64,000 nt of DNA from Tundrisphaera lichenicola (GCF_051175385.1 NZ_CP195106.1:2480001-2544000), one strand, 5' to 3'. Shown: positions 16,537 to 26,300, counted from the stretch's first letter. Made by a program: numbers and translations. The notes: generated by a model not told the origin, from the sequence alone.

Positions 16537-17961
16537 TCAGGCCACGATCGGCTTGATGACCTTGCCGCTGACATCCGTGAGCCGGAAGTCGCGGCCGGCA
16601 TAGCGATAGGTCAAGCGTTCGTGGTCGAAGCCGAGCAGGTGGAGGATCGTGGCGTGGAGGTCGTGGACGCTCGTCCGATCCTGGACGGCCTTGAATCCGA
16701 AGTCGTCGGTCGCCCCGTGGACGGTCCCGCCCTTGATCCCGCCCCCGGCCATCCAGACCGAGAAGCCATAATGGTTGTGATCCCGGCCGAGTTGCGACTT
16801 GCCGTCGCCGTTCAATTCAACGGTCGGCGTCCGGCCGAATTCCCCGCCCCAGATCACCAGGGTGTCTTCGAGCATCCCGCGTTGCTTCAGGTCGGTCAGG
16901 AGCGCGGCGATCGGCTGGTCGATCTCGCCGGCCAGCTTCCGGTGGTTCTGCTCGATCTGGGCGTGATTGTCCCAGGGCTGGCTCGCCCCGTGCCAGAGCT
17001 GGACATAGCGGACGCCCCGCTCCAGGAGTCGTCGGGCGATCAGGGTTTGTCGACCGTGGACCCCTGGCCCGTAGAGGTCGCGGATCGCCTGCGGCTCGCG
17101 GTTCAGGTCGAAGGCCTCGGCCGCCTCCATCTGCATCCGGAAGGCCATCTCGAACGACTGGATTCGCGAGTTGAGCCGGGAATCGAGGCGCGACTCGCGA
17201 TGTTCCGCGTTCAGGGTCTTCAGGAGATCGAGCTGCCTCCGCTGGGTATCTCGCGAGGCGTGGGGGCTCCGGATGTTCTCGATCAGCTTGTCGACCTCGG
17301 TGTACTGGGGGTCGACGAAGGTCCCCTGGTAGATCCCCGGGAGGAATCCCGACCGCCAGTTCTCGGCATCCTTGATCGGATAGCCGTTGGGGCACATGGC
17401 GATGAAGCCGGGGAGGTTCTGGTTCTCGGTCCCCAGTCCATACATGACCCAGGCCCCGACGCTCGGGCGAGGCAGGACCGAATCGCCGCAGTTCATCAGC
17501 ATCAAGGACGGTTCGTGGTTCGGCACCTGGGCGTACATCGACCGGATCACGGCGATGTCGTCGATATGCTGCGCCGTCTTCGCGAAGAGTTCGCTGACCT
17601 CGATCCCGCTCTGGCCGTACTTCTGGAACTTGAACGGGGAAGGGAAAGCCGCCCCGGTCTTGCGTTCGGTGGTCAGGGTTTCCGGCGCGGGCTGGCCGGC
17701 GTACTTTGCGAGCGCCGGCTTGGGGTCGAACGTGTCGACGTGGGACGGCCCGCCATTCAAGAAGAAATGGATGACCCGCTTGGCCTTGCCGGGGAAATGC
17801 GGGATCTTGACACCCAGGGCGTCCCCGGCCTCGACCGGGCCGGCGAAGGCCCCCTGATCGGCCAGGAGACCACCCAGGCCGAGCGCCCCCAGCCCCATCG
17901 CCGATCGCTGGAGGAGGGCCCTGCGGTTGAACTCGTGCGAAGCTGGTCGCGGTTCACGCAT
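16537..17961 (-). CDS. DUF1501 protein with Tat signal (sulfatase-like fold)
   Basis: Exported protein of 474 residues. It has a twin-arginine signal (FNRRALLQRSAMGLGALGLGGLLA, residues 12-35). The body shows DUF1501 landmarks: FLNGGPSHVDTFDPKP, NHEPSLMLMNCGD, RGVRYVQLWHG and VIWGGEFGRTPT. The closing motif is DLHATILHLLGFDHERLTYRYAGRDFRLTDV. DUF1501 has an alkaline phosphatase/sulfatase-like core, but its activity is undefined. Genes of this type almost always sit beside a PSCyt1/DUF1549/DUF1553 gene, and here the partner ends 17 bases upstream. Together they probably act outside the cytoplasmic membrane. Confidence 0.93.
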   Translation of the reverse strand: MREPRPASHEFNRRALLQRSAMGLGALGLGGLLADQGAFAGPVEAGDALGVKIPHFPGKAKRVIHFFLNGGPSHVDTFDPKPALAKYAGQPAPETLTTERKTGAAFPSPFKFQKYGQSGIEVSELFAKTAQHIDDIAVIRSMYAQVPNHEPSLMLMNCGDSVLPRPSVGAWVMYGLGTENQNLPGFIAMCPNGYPIKDAENWRSGFLPGIYQGTFVDPQYTEVDKLIENIRSPHASRDTQRRQLDLLKTLNAEHRESRLDSRLNSRIQSFEMAFRMQMEAAEAFDLNREPQAIRDLYGPGVHGRQTLIARRLLERGVRYVQLWHGASQPWDNHAQIEQNHRKLAGEIDQPIAALLTDLKQRGMLEDTLVIWGGEFGRTPTVELNGDGKSQLGRDHNHYGFSVWMAGGGIKGGTVHGATDDFGFKAVQDRTSVHDLHATILHLLGFDHERLTYRYAGRDFRLTDVSGKVIKPIVA

Positions 17962-17978
17962 CGATCATTTCCCCCAAA

Positions 17979-20900
17979 TCAGTCGACGAACATCAATTCA
18001 TTGGCCATGAGAAGGACCTGGGCCAGCTGTTCGCGGGGCGAGAGGGGAGGCGTGGAAGGGCCGGTGAAGTCGCGGGCGGCATCCCACTTCGGGCTCACCC
18101 CGGGGCCCTTGACCCCGCCCGTCGTCTCGACAATCTCCGAGACGATCGGTGCCCAGAGATACTGGTCGCTGTTCAGTCCTTCCCGAATATCGACGACGAA
18201 GTCGAGGATCTCCCCGGCCTCGACCTCGAACGATCCGACGCTGAGATCGAGGCTGGCATTGTGAACCTCGCCCGACTTGAGCACCCCTTGTCGGCTGGAG
18301 ACGATCCAGCATCGGATCCCATCGCCCGCTTCGACTTCGTGTTTCGCGGTCGACTGGATCGCGAATCGACCCCGACGGGGCGCCGTCCATCGACGGATCG
18401 CGGCGTGCTGGAGATCGTTACCGGGATGTCCACCCTGGGCGGTCAATTGAACCCAACCGAGCTTCGGGTCGGGCCACGCCGGGCCGCCACTCCAGGCCGA
18501 ACCGTTGAAATGGGGGAGCGGTTGAAAATCCCCGACCCGGCCCGAGGCGGCGTCGACCGCACCATAGCCGTAGGACCAGTCCAGGGTCTCCGGGGCGGGC
18601 CTGGAAATCGGCTCCTCGGCGGAGGATTCCAGGAAAGCTCGGGCCGCCTGAACCTGCGAGTCGGTCGGATCTCGCTGGTAGACCGACCGGTAGAGGTGCC
18701 GGACGGCCTGGTCCGCGTCTTCGGTCGAGATCCTGGCGACCAGCGCCCGCGCCCGGTTCGCCAGGAATGGGTGGTTCATCGCGAAGAGGGCCTGCTGCGG
18801 GACCGTCGTCTCGCTCCGGGAAGGGACGTGTAGATCGGGGTTGGCGAAGTCGAAGACCCGGAGCACGCTCGGGAGGAATTGCCGATCCACCAGCCCATAA
18901 AGTGTCCGGCGGACGTTGGTCGTGGACCCTTCGAAGAGATCCTCCGCCCGCCCGCCGATCCGGAGGTCGAGTTCCCCCGAGATCGAGAGGAGCGTGTCGC
19001 GAGACTCCTCGAACGTCAGGCGACGGGGGTTCATCCGCCAGAGGAGTCGGTTCTCGGGATCGATCTGGACGGCTCTCTCGCGAGCTTCGAGGTCATCCGG
19101 TCCGTCGGATCGCTGCTGGTAAGCGGCCGAGGTCAGGATCAGTCGGTGGATGGCCTTGGTGCTCCACCCCTCGGAGACCAGTCGAGCGGCCAGCCAGTCG
19201 AGCAGCTCGGGATGACTCGGCGGCTCGGCCCGGAGCCCGAAGTCGCTGGGAGTCCGGACCAGCCCTGCCCCGAAATGGTGCATCCAGACCCGGTTGACCC
19301 AGACCCGAGCGGTCAGGGGATTGGCGGGATCGACGATTGCCCGGGCCAGCTCCAGTCGCCCGCTCCCCTGGGAGAAGGGCTCGCGATCGGGACCCGAGAT
19401 GGCGGCGAGGAACCGTCGAGGGACCTCGTCTCCCTGGTTGGCCGGGCTCCCTCGTCGGAAGATCCGGGGCTCCCGGACCTCGGCCCGATCGACCACCGCC
19501 ACCGCATGGGGCGCGGCCTCGGGGGAGTCGATCAGCCAGCGATCCACCGCTTTCTGGAGTCCCCAGGTCGCCTCGATGGTCGCGGTATCGAAGAATGATT
19601 CCGTGCTGACGATCGCCTCGTCGGGGACCTCGCAGGGGGATCGGAATCCGAAGAGGACTCGACGAAGCTCCTCCTCATCCGGGTCCGCCAGGCCGGAGAG
19701 GCCCAGGCCCTCGCGATGCTCGGACCAGAGTGCCGCCACCTCCGCGAACAATTTACCGTAACGCTCGGCTACCTCGCGGATCGAGGCTGGTGGTTCGACG
19801 AACAGCCGGGCTACCCGTGGATTGACCGGGCCTGCCCCGTTCGAGCCGAGTTCCCGGGTTACGTCGGCCGACCGAGCGGCGAACTCGGCGTCGGACAGGC
19901 TCGCGAATTTCCGCCAGGGGCGGAAGATCGAGTCGTCCTCTTTCGCCCTACGGGTCAGATAGGCGTGCCATCGACGGACGAAGGCCGGGATCAGATCCGC
20001 CTTGCTCAGGATTACGTCGAAGCCTTCCTCGGGGAAATCCTGCAAATGGCGCTGGGCCAGCAGGTAGTCCGCGACTCGCCCACGGACCCGCTCCGAGGCC
20101 TCCTCGCGACTGGAGGCCAGGGACGTCTCCAGCTTCTCACGCCTCCGGGCGAGTTCCTCGGCCGAGGCCCGCGTCTTCTCATCCTGCGGGTCCGGATCGG
20201 CCACGGGAACCAGTCGCTCGGTGCTGTTCTGAAAGACGCCGTAGAGGGAGTAATAGTCGGCCGTGGGGATCGGGTCGTACTTATGGTCGTGGCAGCGGGC
20301 GCAGGCGACGGTCAGGCCCATCGTCCCCCGGGTCACGACGTCGATCCGGTCGTCGATGATGTCGTGGGTCACGCCCAGGAATCGCCGACCGAGGGTCAGG
20401 AACCCCATCGCCGCGACCGCAGATCGGTCATCGGGCTCGGCTTGGTCGGCGGCCACCTGATCGAGCAGGAATCGGTCGTAGGGGAGATCCCGATTGAAGG
20501 CGGCCACGACCCAGTCGCGATAGGCCGGGGCCTGCACGAAGAACCGCTCCTCGCGGGCGTAGACGTAGCCCTTGGTGTCCGAGTACCGGGCCACATCCAG
20601 CCAGTGCCGGGCCCATTGCTCCCCGTAATGTTCCGAGGCCAGCAGCCTTTCCACCAGTCGTAGGTAGGCATCCGGGGCGGGATCGTTGACGAAGGCCTCG
20701 ACCTCCTCCGGGGTGGGCGGGAGGCCCGTCAGGTCATAACTCACCCGGCGGATCAACGTCCGACGGTCGGCGGGGGGAGATGGGGCGAGTCCCGCCTTGT
20801 CGAGCCGATCCATCAGGAAGGCATCAATCGGGTTGCCAGATCCATCGGCGCGACCGACCTGGAGCGGCTCGAACCTGCCGACTGGCTGGAAGGCCCAGTG

Positions 20901-21308
20901 GCTCCGTCGGGCTCGATCGTCCCGATTCATGGTCGTCGAGGTATCGACCGGCCAGGGGGCACCCGAGGCGATCCAGCGTTCGAGGGCGGCGACCTGTTCG
21001 GGGTTGAGCTTCCGATTCGGCGGCATCTTGAGGTCGCCGGTCTGACGGACCGCCTCGATCAGCAGGCTTTCCTCGGGGCGACCGGGCTCGATCGAAGGGC
21101 CGGTCAAGCCCCCTTCGAGGAGGGCCTTTCGCGAGTCCAGCCGGAGTCCCCCCTTCTGCTTCTCCGATCCGTGGCATTTCCCACAGTTCTCGATCAGAAG
21201 CGGGCGGATTTCCTTCTCAAATGCCTCGGTATCGGCCGGAGACCCGGCCTGGAGGCCACCCGAGAGGAACATCACGAGTGCCGACGAGATCAAGCTGATC
21301 CGAATCAT
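17979..21308 (-). CDS. Planctomycete cytochrome c (PSCyt1) / DUF1549 / DUF1553 protein
   Basis: Exported multidomain protein of 1109 residues. After a signal peptide (MIRISLISSALVMFLSGGLQA) comes the PSCyt1 heme motif C42-GK-C45-H46. DUF1549 follows (about 160-380: DRLDKAGLAPSPPADRRTLI, YGEQWARHWLDVARYSDTKGY, ARCHDHKYDPIPTADYYSLYGVF). DUF1553 comes later (about 640-930: RVWVNRVWMHHFGAGLVRTPSDFG, GWSTKAIHRLILTSAAYQQ, ALFAMNHPFL). The C-terminal 180 residues are beta-rich and may be a carbohydrate-binding-like module. It heads an operon with the DUF1501 gene. These proteins are abundant in planctomycetes, and their electron-transfer role is inferred from the heme motif only. Confidence 0.93.
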   Translation of the reverse strand: MIRISLISSALVMFLSGGLQAGSPADTEAFEKEIRPLLIENCGKCHGSEKQKGGLRLDSRKALLEGGLTGPSIEPGRPEESLLIEAVRQTGDLKMPPNRKLNPEQVAALERWIASGAPWPVDTSTTMNRDDRARRSHWAFQPVGRFEPLQVGRADGSGNPIDAFLMDRLDKAGLAPSPPADRRTLIRRVSYDLTGLPPTPEEVEAFVNDPAPDAYLRLVERLLASEHYGEQWARHWLDVARYSDTKGYVYAREERFFVQAPAYRDWVVAAFNRDLPYDRFLLDQVAADQAEPDDRSAVAAMGFLTLGRRFLGVTHDIIDDRIDVVTRGTMGLTVACARCHDHKYDPIPTADYYSLYGVFQNSTERLVPVADPDPQDEKTRASAEELARRREKLETSLASSREEASERVRGRVADYLLAQRHLQDFPEEGFDVILSKADLIPAFVRRWHAYLTRRAKEDDSIFRPWRKFASLSDAEFAARSADVTRELGSNGAGPVNPRVARLFVEPPASIREVAERYGKLFAEVAALWSEHREGLGLSGLADPDEEELRRVLFGFRSPCEVPDEAIVSTESFFDTATIEATWGLQKAVDRWLIDSPEAAPHAVAVVDRAEVREPRIFRRGSPANQGDEVPRRFLAAISGPDREPFSQGSGRLELARAIVDPANPLTARVWVNRVWMHHFGAGLVRTPSDFGLRAEPPSHPELLDWLAARLVSEGWSTKAIHRLILTSAAYQQRSDGPDDLEARERAVQIDPENRLLWRMNPRRLTFEESRDTLLSISGELDLRIGGRAEDLFEGSTTNVRRTLYGLVDRQFLPSVLRVFDFANPDLHVPSRSETTVPQQALFAMNHPFLANRARALVARISTEDADQAVRHLYRSVYQRDPTDSQVQAARAFLESSAEEPISRPAPETLDWSYGYGAVDAASGRVGDFQPLPHFNGSAWSGGPAWPDPKLGWVQLTAQGGHPGNDLQHAAIRRWTAPRRGRFAIQSTAKHEVEAGDGIRCWIVSSRQGVLKSGEVHNASLDLSVGSFEVEAGEILDFVVDIREGLNSDQYLWAPIVSEIVETTGGVKGPGVSPKWDAARDFTGPSTPPLSPREQLAQVLLMANELMFVD

Positions 21309-21539
21309 GAGATCGATCCTGTTGCCAATCGATCGATGGTCACGAGGACGCGGGGGGGTGCTGGGGAGGGGTCGTCACTTCATCCCGGATCTGAAGTATA
21401 AACGAACCCTCGACGATTTCCTAATCCCCGCAGCTCTGGAGGGGCGGAAGCTTTTGAACCGCGCCCCGCACCGAATCGGGAAATCCGCGGCATCCGGGCG
21501 ACGGTTCGATCGACGCCCCCCTTATTTTTGTCGAAAAAA

Positions 21540-21556
21540 TGTGCTGACTCAGCACA
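21540..21556. promoter_or_regulatory. 17-bp palindrome, probable operator
   Basis: TGTGCTGACTCAGCACA is a perfect odd-centred palindrome (8-base arms, central C) directly after a T-rich/A-rich stretch. This is the size and symmetry of a dimeric repressor site. It lies 232 bases upstream of the PSCyt1 gene and 600 bases upstream of the gene at 22156. Confidence 0.5.
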
Positions 21557-21723
21557 AACTTCAGCGATGGTCATGGGAAACGATTGCAGATCGAATCAGG
21601 TCCGCCCCCTCTCACGGAGTTCGACAATCGCCAACAATCGACGCCCCGGCGACCGCTACCCGCCTTCGACGGGAAATCCATCCGCCTTCAGGCGTCGATC
21701 ACGGCTCGTTCCGGCTGATGGAA

Positions 21724-22025
21724 CAAACCCACTTTCAAGGCGCGGATCGAAGCCATTCCAGGGTGAGAACGAACCCACTCATCCTGGCAAATCGAAGCCA
21801 TTATCAACCAATCGACCTCATTTTGGGAAAGTACCGAACCGGCAGAAACCATCGCAAAATTCCGACACAAAACATTACCAGAAAACAACTTAAAAATTTC
21901 CAACCACACCCGCCTCCCGGGCTTCTCTGCTCCCCTGCTTCCATCTGCGGCGGCTTGGAAGAAACGGGAGCCGTGACCTTGTCGGCGACGGATTGAAGCC
22001 ACTCTCGAGGCGGATCGAACCCATT
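21724..22025. repeat. Array of short boxes, consensus TCGAA(G/C)CCA(C/T)T
   Basis: Boxes are seen at 21724-21733 (AAACCCACT), 21747-21757 (TCGAAGCCATT), 21769-21779 (ACGAACCCACT) and 21792-21802 (TCGAAGCCATT). A degenerate copy lies at 21812-21822. Two more lie at 21993-22003 (TTGAAGCCACT) and 22015-22025 (TCGAACCCATT). GCC and CCC versions alternate, with starts 20-23 bases apart inside each cluster. Spacers are unrelated to each other. Confidence 0.6.
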
Positions 22026-22155
22026 GTTCGACCCGGCGAGGTCCGCATACGTGGACGAGGGTAGTCCCTTGATCCGGACTGTCCGAGGCGTTGAAATTGT
22101 TTAACCGAGCGCAATCAACTCGGACGATGCCCCTTCAGATCTGGGAGAGACCTGA

Positions 22156-23415
22156 ATGATGAACCGTCGCCAGCTCCTGGCCCGATCGACCGCCCTGATG
22201 CTGGCCCCCGGCCTGGCGCGGGCCGCCGACTCCCCTCGGAAGAAAGTGGCCTTCATCGGCACGGAAGTCCGGACCCACTCGCACGCCCAGCACTTCCTGG
22301 ATCGGATGACCCTGGGCTACAACTGGGACGGCCAGTGGATCGCGCCCCGATTCGACGTGGCGTCGGTCTACATCGATCAGGCCCCCGAGGGGGATCTCGC
22401 CCCCGGCCGGATCGCCCGGCACAAACTGAAGAGGTTCCCGACGGTGGAGGAGGCCCTGACCCTAGGCGGGTCGGACCTGGCCGTTGATGGCGTCGTGATC
22501 ATCGCCGAGCACGGGAAATATCCCAAGAGCGAACTGGGCCAGACGCTCTACCCTCGCTACGAGTTCTTCAAGAGCGCGGTCAAGGTCTTCGAGCGGAGCG
22601 GCCGGAGCGTCCCGATCTTCAACGACAAGCACCTCTCGACCACCTGGGCCCGTTGCACCGAGATGGTGGATGACTCGAAGCGGCTGGGGTTCCCGTTCCT
22701 GGCGGGCTCGTCGTTGCCGGTCACGTGGCGTCTCCCGCAGATCGACATGCCCTATGACGTCCCGCTGATCGAGAGCGTCTGCGTGGGGTACGGCGGGGTG
22801 GACAGTTATGATTTCCACGGCCTGGAGACCGCCCAGTGCATGTCGGAGCGTCGCAAGGGGGGGGAATCGGGGATCGTCCGGGTCCACACGCTGAAGGGCC
22901 CCGCCTTGTGGGAAGCCATGGCGACCGACGATCGCGAAGTCACGCGGAAGCTCATGGTCGCCGCCCTGAACCGTAGCCACAACCTCCCGGTCGAGGACGG
23001 ATACCCGAGCGACGCCGTGACGTTCGAATGGGCCAGGAAGAACTTCCCCGAGATGATCGCCTACTTCATCGATCACGCCGACGGATTCCGGACGACGTTG
23101 TTCCTGGCCGCGATCCGTGATTTCAACTACGCCGGGATGAGGGGCGACAACGGACAGGTTGTTTCCTGCCAGATGTACCTGCCCATGCCCGGCCAGAGCG
23201 CCACGACCGCCGACTTCTTCAACCCGCTGACCCGGCACATCGAGGATCTGGTCCTGACCGGGAAGGCGAACTACCCGGTCGAGCGGACCCTCCTGACCTC
23301 GGGGATGGTGATCGGGGGCGTCACGTCCCTTCGCAAAGGCCAGATCCCGGTCGACACCCCCGAGATGTCGGTGGTCTACAAAGCTCCTCGCGATTCGCAG
23401 TTCCGTCGGAGTTGA
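22156..23415 (+). CDS. Tat-exported protein of unknown function
   Basis: Protein of 419 residues with a Tat-type signal (MMNRRQLLARSTALMLAPGLARA). The mature part begins KKVAFIGTEVRTHSHAQHFLDRM, which has the look of a nucleotide-binding or Gfo/Idh-like first strand. Another block, DGVVIIAEHGKYPKS, follows. Acidic/His residues in IIAEHG and FNDKHLSTTWA could bind metal or substrate. I do not recognise an assigned family, although the tone is that of conserved planctomycete and acidobacterial exported proteins. GGGAGAG precedes the tandem ATGATG. The gene ends nine bases before the convergent WD40 gene, so the two transcripts probably overlap. Confidence 0.85.
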   Translation: MMNRRQLLARSTALMLAPGLARAADSPRKKVAFIGTEVRTHSHAQHFLDRMTLGYNWDGQWIAPRFDVASVYIDQAPEGDLAPGRIARHKLKRFPTVEEALTLGGSDLAVDGVVIIAEHGKYPKSELGQTLYPRYEFFKSAVKVFERSGRSVPIFNDKHLSTTWARCTEMVDDSKRLGFPFLAGSSLPVTWRLPQIDMPYDVPLIESVCVGYGGVDSYDFHGLETAQCMSERRKGGESGIVRVHTLKGPALWEAMATDDREVTRKLMVAALNRSHNLPVEDGYPSDAVTFEWARKNFPEMIAYFIDHADGFRTTLFLAAIRDFNYAGMRGDNGQVVSCQMYLPMPGQSATTADFFNPLTRHIEDLVLTGKANYPVERTLLTSGMVIGGVTSLRKGQIPVDTPEMSVVYKAPRDSQFRRS

Positions 23416-23424
23416 GCCGCTCGG

Positions 23425-26229
23425 TCAGCGGACATGGAGGATCACGGGGGGACTGGAGTGTCCCCCCGCCGCGGTCGTCCTGAGGTGGAACGGCCGGGCC
23501 TGCGGGACGGCGGATCGGTCGGCCGTGACGGCGAAGGTCCGCTCGTCCTGCGTCTCGGTGACCAGCAGGCCATTGAGGCCGATATTGTCCACGATCACGC
23601 CGAACGGCAGGTTCCGCCCGGACCCTTCCGTTCCAAGCGGGACCTGCCCGACATGCCCGTCTCGCTTGACCTTGACCTTCAAGACGATCGTACGTCCGGG
23701 ATGGATCTCGAACTCGAGAGGGCCGTCGGACGACTCGCCGATCGGGCGGGGACCTTCTTCGGCGGCCTCGACCCAGAGCCGGAGCGTCGGCTTCTCGCCG
23801 AGCTTGATCTCGCCCAAGGGGCCGACCGGATGGGTCACCTCACGCCCCCCGATCGTGGCCGAGGCGATCAGGCGGGCTGCCCTGGCAATCTCGGGGGTGG
23901 GCTGGGAGGCATCGGCCCGCGCGGAGATCACCCCGAGCGCCTCGATCTGCCCGGCCTCGATGACCAGCGGCGATGTGGCCGCGAAACCGGGGGGGAGCCC
24001 TTCGATCCCGACCCGGATCGGGCCATCGAATCCGTCGATCCGATGCGCCCTGACCCGGAACTCCTGAGAGTCTCCCGGTCCGATCGCCAGCTTGGCGTCC
24101 TTCAACTCGACCCGATAATCGGGGAGATTCGGCCGGACGGTCAACTTGTAAGCGAAGTCGGCCCCTTCCAGGCCCCGGACGTCTCGGATCCTCACCAGAT
24201 ACGTCCCATCCGCCGGCGCGGTGAAGGTGAGCTTCGAATCCTTGCCGAGTTCCCGACGCGACTCGTCGTCGTTGTCGAAGTAGACCGGGAACACCGGCAG
24301 GCCATTCGGGACGATCTCGGAACCCGGCGGGTGCGGCTGGACGACGTAGCAGGGTTCTCCCAGGGCATGGGTCAGCGGGGTCGAGTCGAAGTACCCCCAT
24401 CGCTTCCCCTCGCCGGGATAGACCACGAAGCCGGAATCCGGCCCTCGGGGGTAGAGCCAGAGCCGGGCCACCTCGCCGTTCGCGTACAGATATTCATTGA
24501 GTTGCATCTCATCCTGGCCGAACAGTCGGAAGTCGCCGGTCGCTCCGTCGTCCTTCCCTCGGAAGGTGAAGTAGGATTCGCGGACGGCCTGGAGCAGAAC
24601 CCGTGCGATCCGCTGACCCTGGTCGTCCAGGACCTCGACGAACGAGTCCAGCTTCGACTTCGACCGAGCCGCGTCGACCTCGATCACCCAAGACTCCCCC
24701 GCCCGGCTCGAGAAGCGGAACAGGTCGCTGTCGGGCCGGCCATCGACCCGCCCCGCGATGGTCCCGGAGATGACCGAAGGAACCTCGATCTGGTTCGCCT
24801 GTCCCGGACCATCATTTGGTTCGTGCTCGGCCACCGGCTTGGGCTGGACCGAATCGCCCACCGAAACGACCTCCCCGGCAACCTCGGACGATCCGGCGAA
24901 GCCCCGCTTTCGAGGGTTCGGAAGAGGGTAGATGGACGACGATCCGTCCATCCGGCCGACCCGGAACGACCGGCCATCCCCCGCGACCGCGAGGGCGGAA
25001 GCCACGTCGGGCTGACCTTCCCAGAGCTGGAGTTCCGAGTAGTCCGACGCATCCCAGGCCTTGACGGTCCGGTCCTCGGCGGTCGTGACGAGCCTCGAAC
25101 CGTCGGCGGTGAACGCCAGGCGGACGATCGGCCCTTCGTGGGCGAACCGGGCCAGGACCATCGGGTTGACCCGAGGCTTATCGGTCGAGATGAAGTCCCA
25201 GACCCGGATGGTGTTGTCGGCACCGGCGGCGACGATCGACCGGCCGTCCAAGGTGAACGAGCAGGCGTATTCCTCCTTGAGCGGCTGGGTCAGCGTGTCC
25301 ATCCGCAGGCCATCCTCCACCCGCCAGACCTTGCAGGTGTCGTCGGCGCTGGCACTCACGAGGAAGCGGCCATCGGGGCTGAAACCGACGTCGTAAACCG
25401 CACCGTTGTGGCCCGACAACTCACGCAACGGCTGGCCGGTCTCGGCGTCCCAGAGTCGGATCGATCGGTCATAGCCGCAGGTGGCCACCACCTTCCCGTC
25501 GGGCGAAAGTTCGGCGTCGAAGATCAGATCGCGGTGGCCCGGGAACCGGCGGATCAACGCCCCGTCGTCGACTTTCCAGAGGGCCGCCACGCTGCCGAGA
25601 CCGGCCACGCCCGAGGCCGTCAGGAGCCGAGTCCCATCCGGGCTGAAGTGGACCGAGGTGACCTTGCCGGGGAAATCCTCCAGGACCCGCCCGGCCTCCG
25701 CCCCGTCGAACGACCCATCGGCCGAGGCCTTGCGGATCTCGACGCTCGCGAATCGGGCGATCGCCAGCCATTGCCCGTCGCGCGAGGTGTCGAGCGCCGT
25801 GATCGGCCGGACATCGTTCCGCGAGTCGATCCGGGGGACGACCAGGGCCAGGCGGTCGACCGGGTCTCCCTCGGGAGCGAGGGCTCCCGCGTCGATCCAG
25901 GCCCGGATGATCGCGATCTCGGATTCGGCCGGGCGAGGCTCGTCCTCGGGCGGCATCAAGGGTTTCGACCGCCCCGTCATCAACCGGATCATCCGGCTGG
26001 ACGCGCCATCGCCGGGCACGAAGGCCGGCCCTTCCGGAGTCCCCTCATCCAGGGCGGCGAAGGTTTCCAGCGAGAAGTCCCCCTCGCGATCGCCGTCGTT
26101 ATGGCAGCCGGCGCAGTATTTCGCCAGGATCGGGGCGACCTCCGACGCGAAGTCGGGGCCCTTCGACTCGTCCGCTCGGAGCGACGGCGAGACCGCCAGC
26201 AAGACCGCCGCGACCAGGGATCGGATCAT
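23425..26229 (-). CDS. Exported PSCyt1 cytochrome-like protein with WD40 repeats and PPC-type beta domains
   Basis: Exported protein of 934 residues. Signal peptide MIRSLVAAVLLAVSPSLRA is followed by a heme motif C39-AG-C42-H43 (PSCyt1). Then at least six WD40 repeats run from about 150 to 440: FSPDGTRLLTASG, LSPDGKVVATCGYDRSIRLWD, FSPDGRFLVSASADDTCKVW and FTADGSRLVTTAEDRTVKAWD. The C-terminal half holds beta domains of the pre-peptidase type (EPNDGPGQANQI, DLFRFSSRAGESWVIEVDA, FTAPADGTYLVRIRD). The start is the ATG at 26229; the open frame to 27105 is a shadow of the next gene. It is the last gene of a three-gene cluster with the DUF1549/DUF1553 and DUF1501 genes. A scaffold role outside the membrane is inferred. 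Confidence 0.92.
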   Translation of the reverse strand: MIRSLVAAVLLAVSPSLRADESKGPDFASEVAPILAKYCAGCHNDGDREGDFSLETFAALDEGTPEGPAFVPGDGASSRMIRLMTGRSKPLMPPEDEPRPAESEIAIIRAWIDAGALAPEGDPVDRLALVVPRIDSRNDVRPITALDTSRDGQWLAIARFASVEIRKASADGSFDGAEAGRVLEDFPGKVTSVHFSPDGTRLLTASGVAGLGSVAALWKVDDGALIRRFPGHRDLIFDAELSPDGKVVATCGYDRSIRLWDAETGQPLRELSGHNGAVYDVGFSPDGRFLVSASADDTCKVWRVEDGLRMDTLTQPLKEEYACSFTLDGRSIVAAGADNTIRVWDFISTDKPRVNPMVLARFAHEGPIVRLAFTADGSRLVTTAEDRTVKAWDASDYSELQLWEGQPDVASALAVAGDGRSFRVGRMDGSSSIYPLPNPRKRGFAGSSEVAGEVVSVGDSVQPKPVAEHEPNDGPGQANQIEVPSVISGTIAGRVDGRPDSDLFRFSSRAGESWVIEVDAARSKSKLDSFVEVLDDQGQRIARVLLQAVRESYFTFRGKDDGATGDFRLFGQDEMQLNEYLYANGEVARLWLYPRGPDSGFVVYPGEGKRWGYFDSTPLTHALGEPCYVVQPHPPGSEIVPNGLPVFPVYFDNDDESRRELGKDSKLTFTAPADGTYLVRIRDVRGLEGADFAYKLTVRPNLPDYRVELKDAKLAIGPGDSQEFRVRAHRIDGFDGPIRVGIEGLPPGFAATSPLVIEAGQIEALGVISARADASQPTPEIARAARLIASATIGGREVTHPVGPLGEIKLGEKPTLRLWVEAAEEGPRPIGESSDGPLEFEIHPGRTIVLKVKVKRDGHVGQVPLGTEGSGRNLPFGVIVDNIGLNGLLVTETQDERTFAVTADRSAVPQARPFHLRTTAAGGHSSPPVILHVR

Positions 26230-26300
26230 GGGAGGATTCTCTCGATTCTCGGATCGTCGATGCGTGGGGGCATCTCCCCGACGCGGGCACCCATCGGCCC

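Larger units (their letters stand above)
21309..22155. other. 847-bp gene-free region
   Basis: No supported gene; the weak frames here have no ribosome sites and poor codon use. Base composition is more AT-rich than the flanks, especially 21780-21900. It contains a 17-bp palindrome (21540-21556), an array of short boxes (21724-22025), and probably the divergent promoters of the flanking genes. Confidence 0.7.

Noticed and set aside
21688..22002. Minus-strand ORF of 104 codons
   Set aside because: It is simply the translated box array, with no ribosome site or family match.
21724..22025. CRISPR array
   Set aside because: The repeats are 10-11 bases, spacers are about 11 bases, and no cas gene is present.
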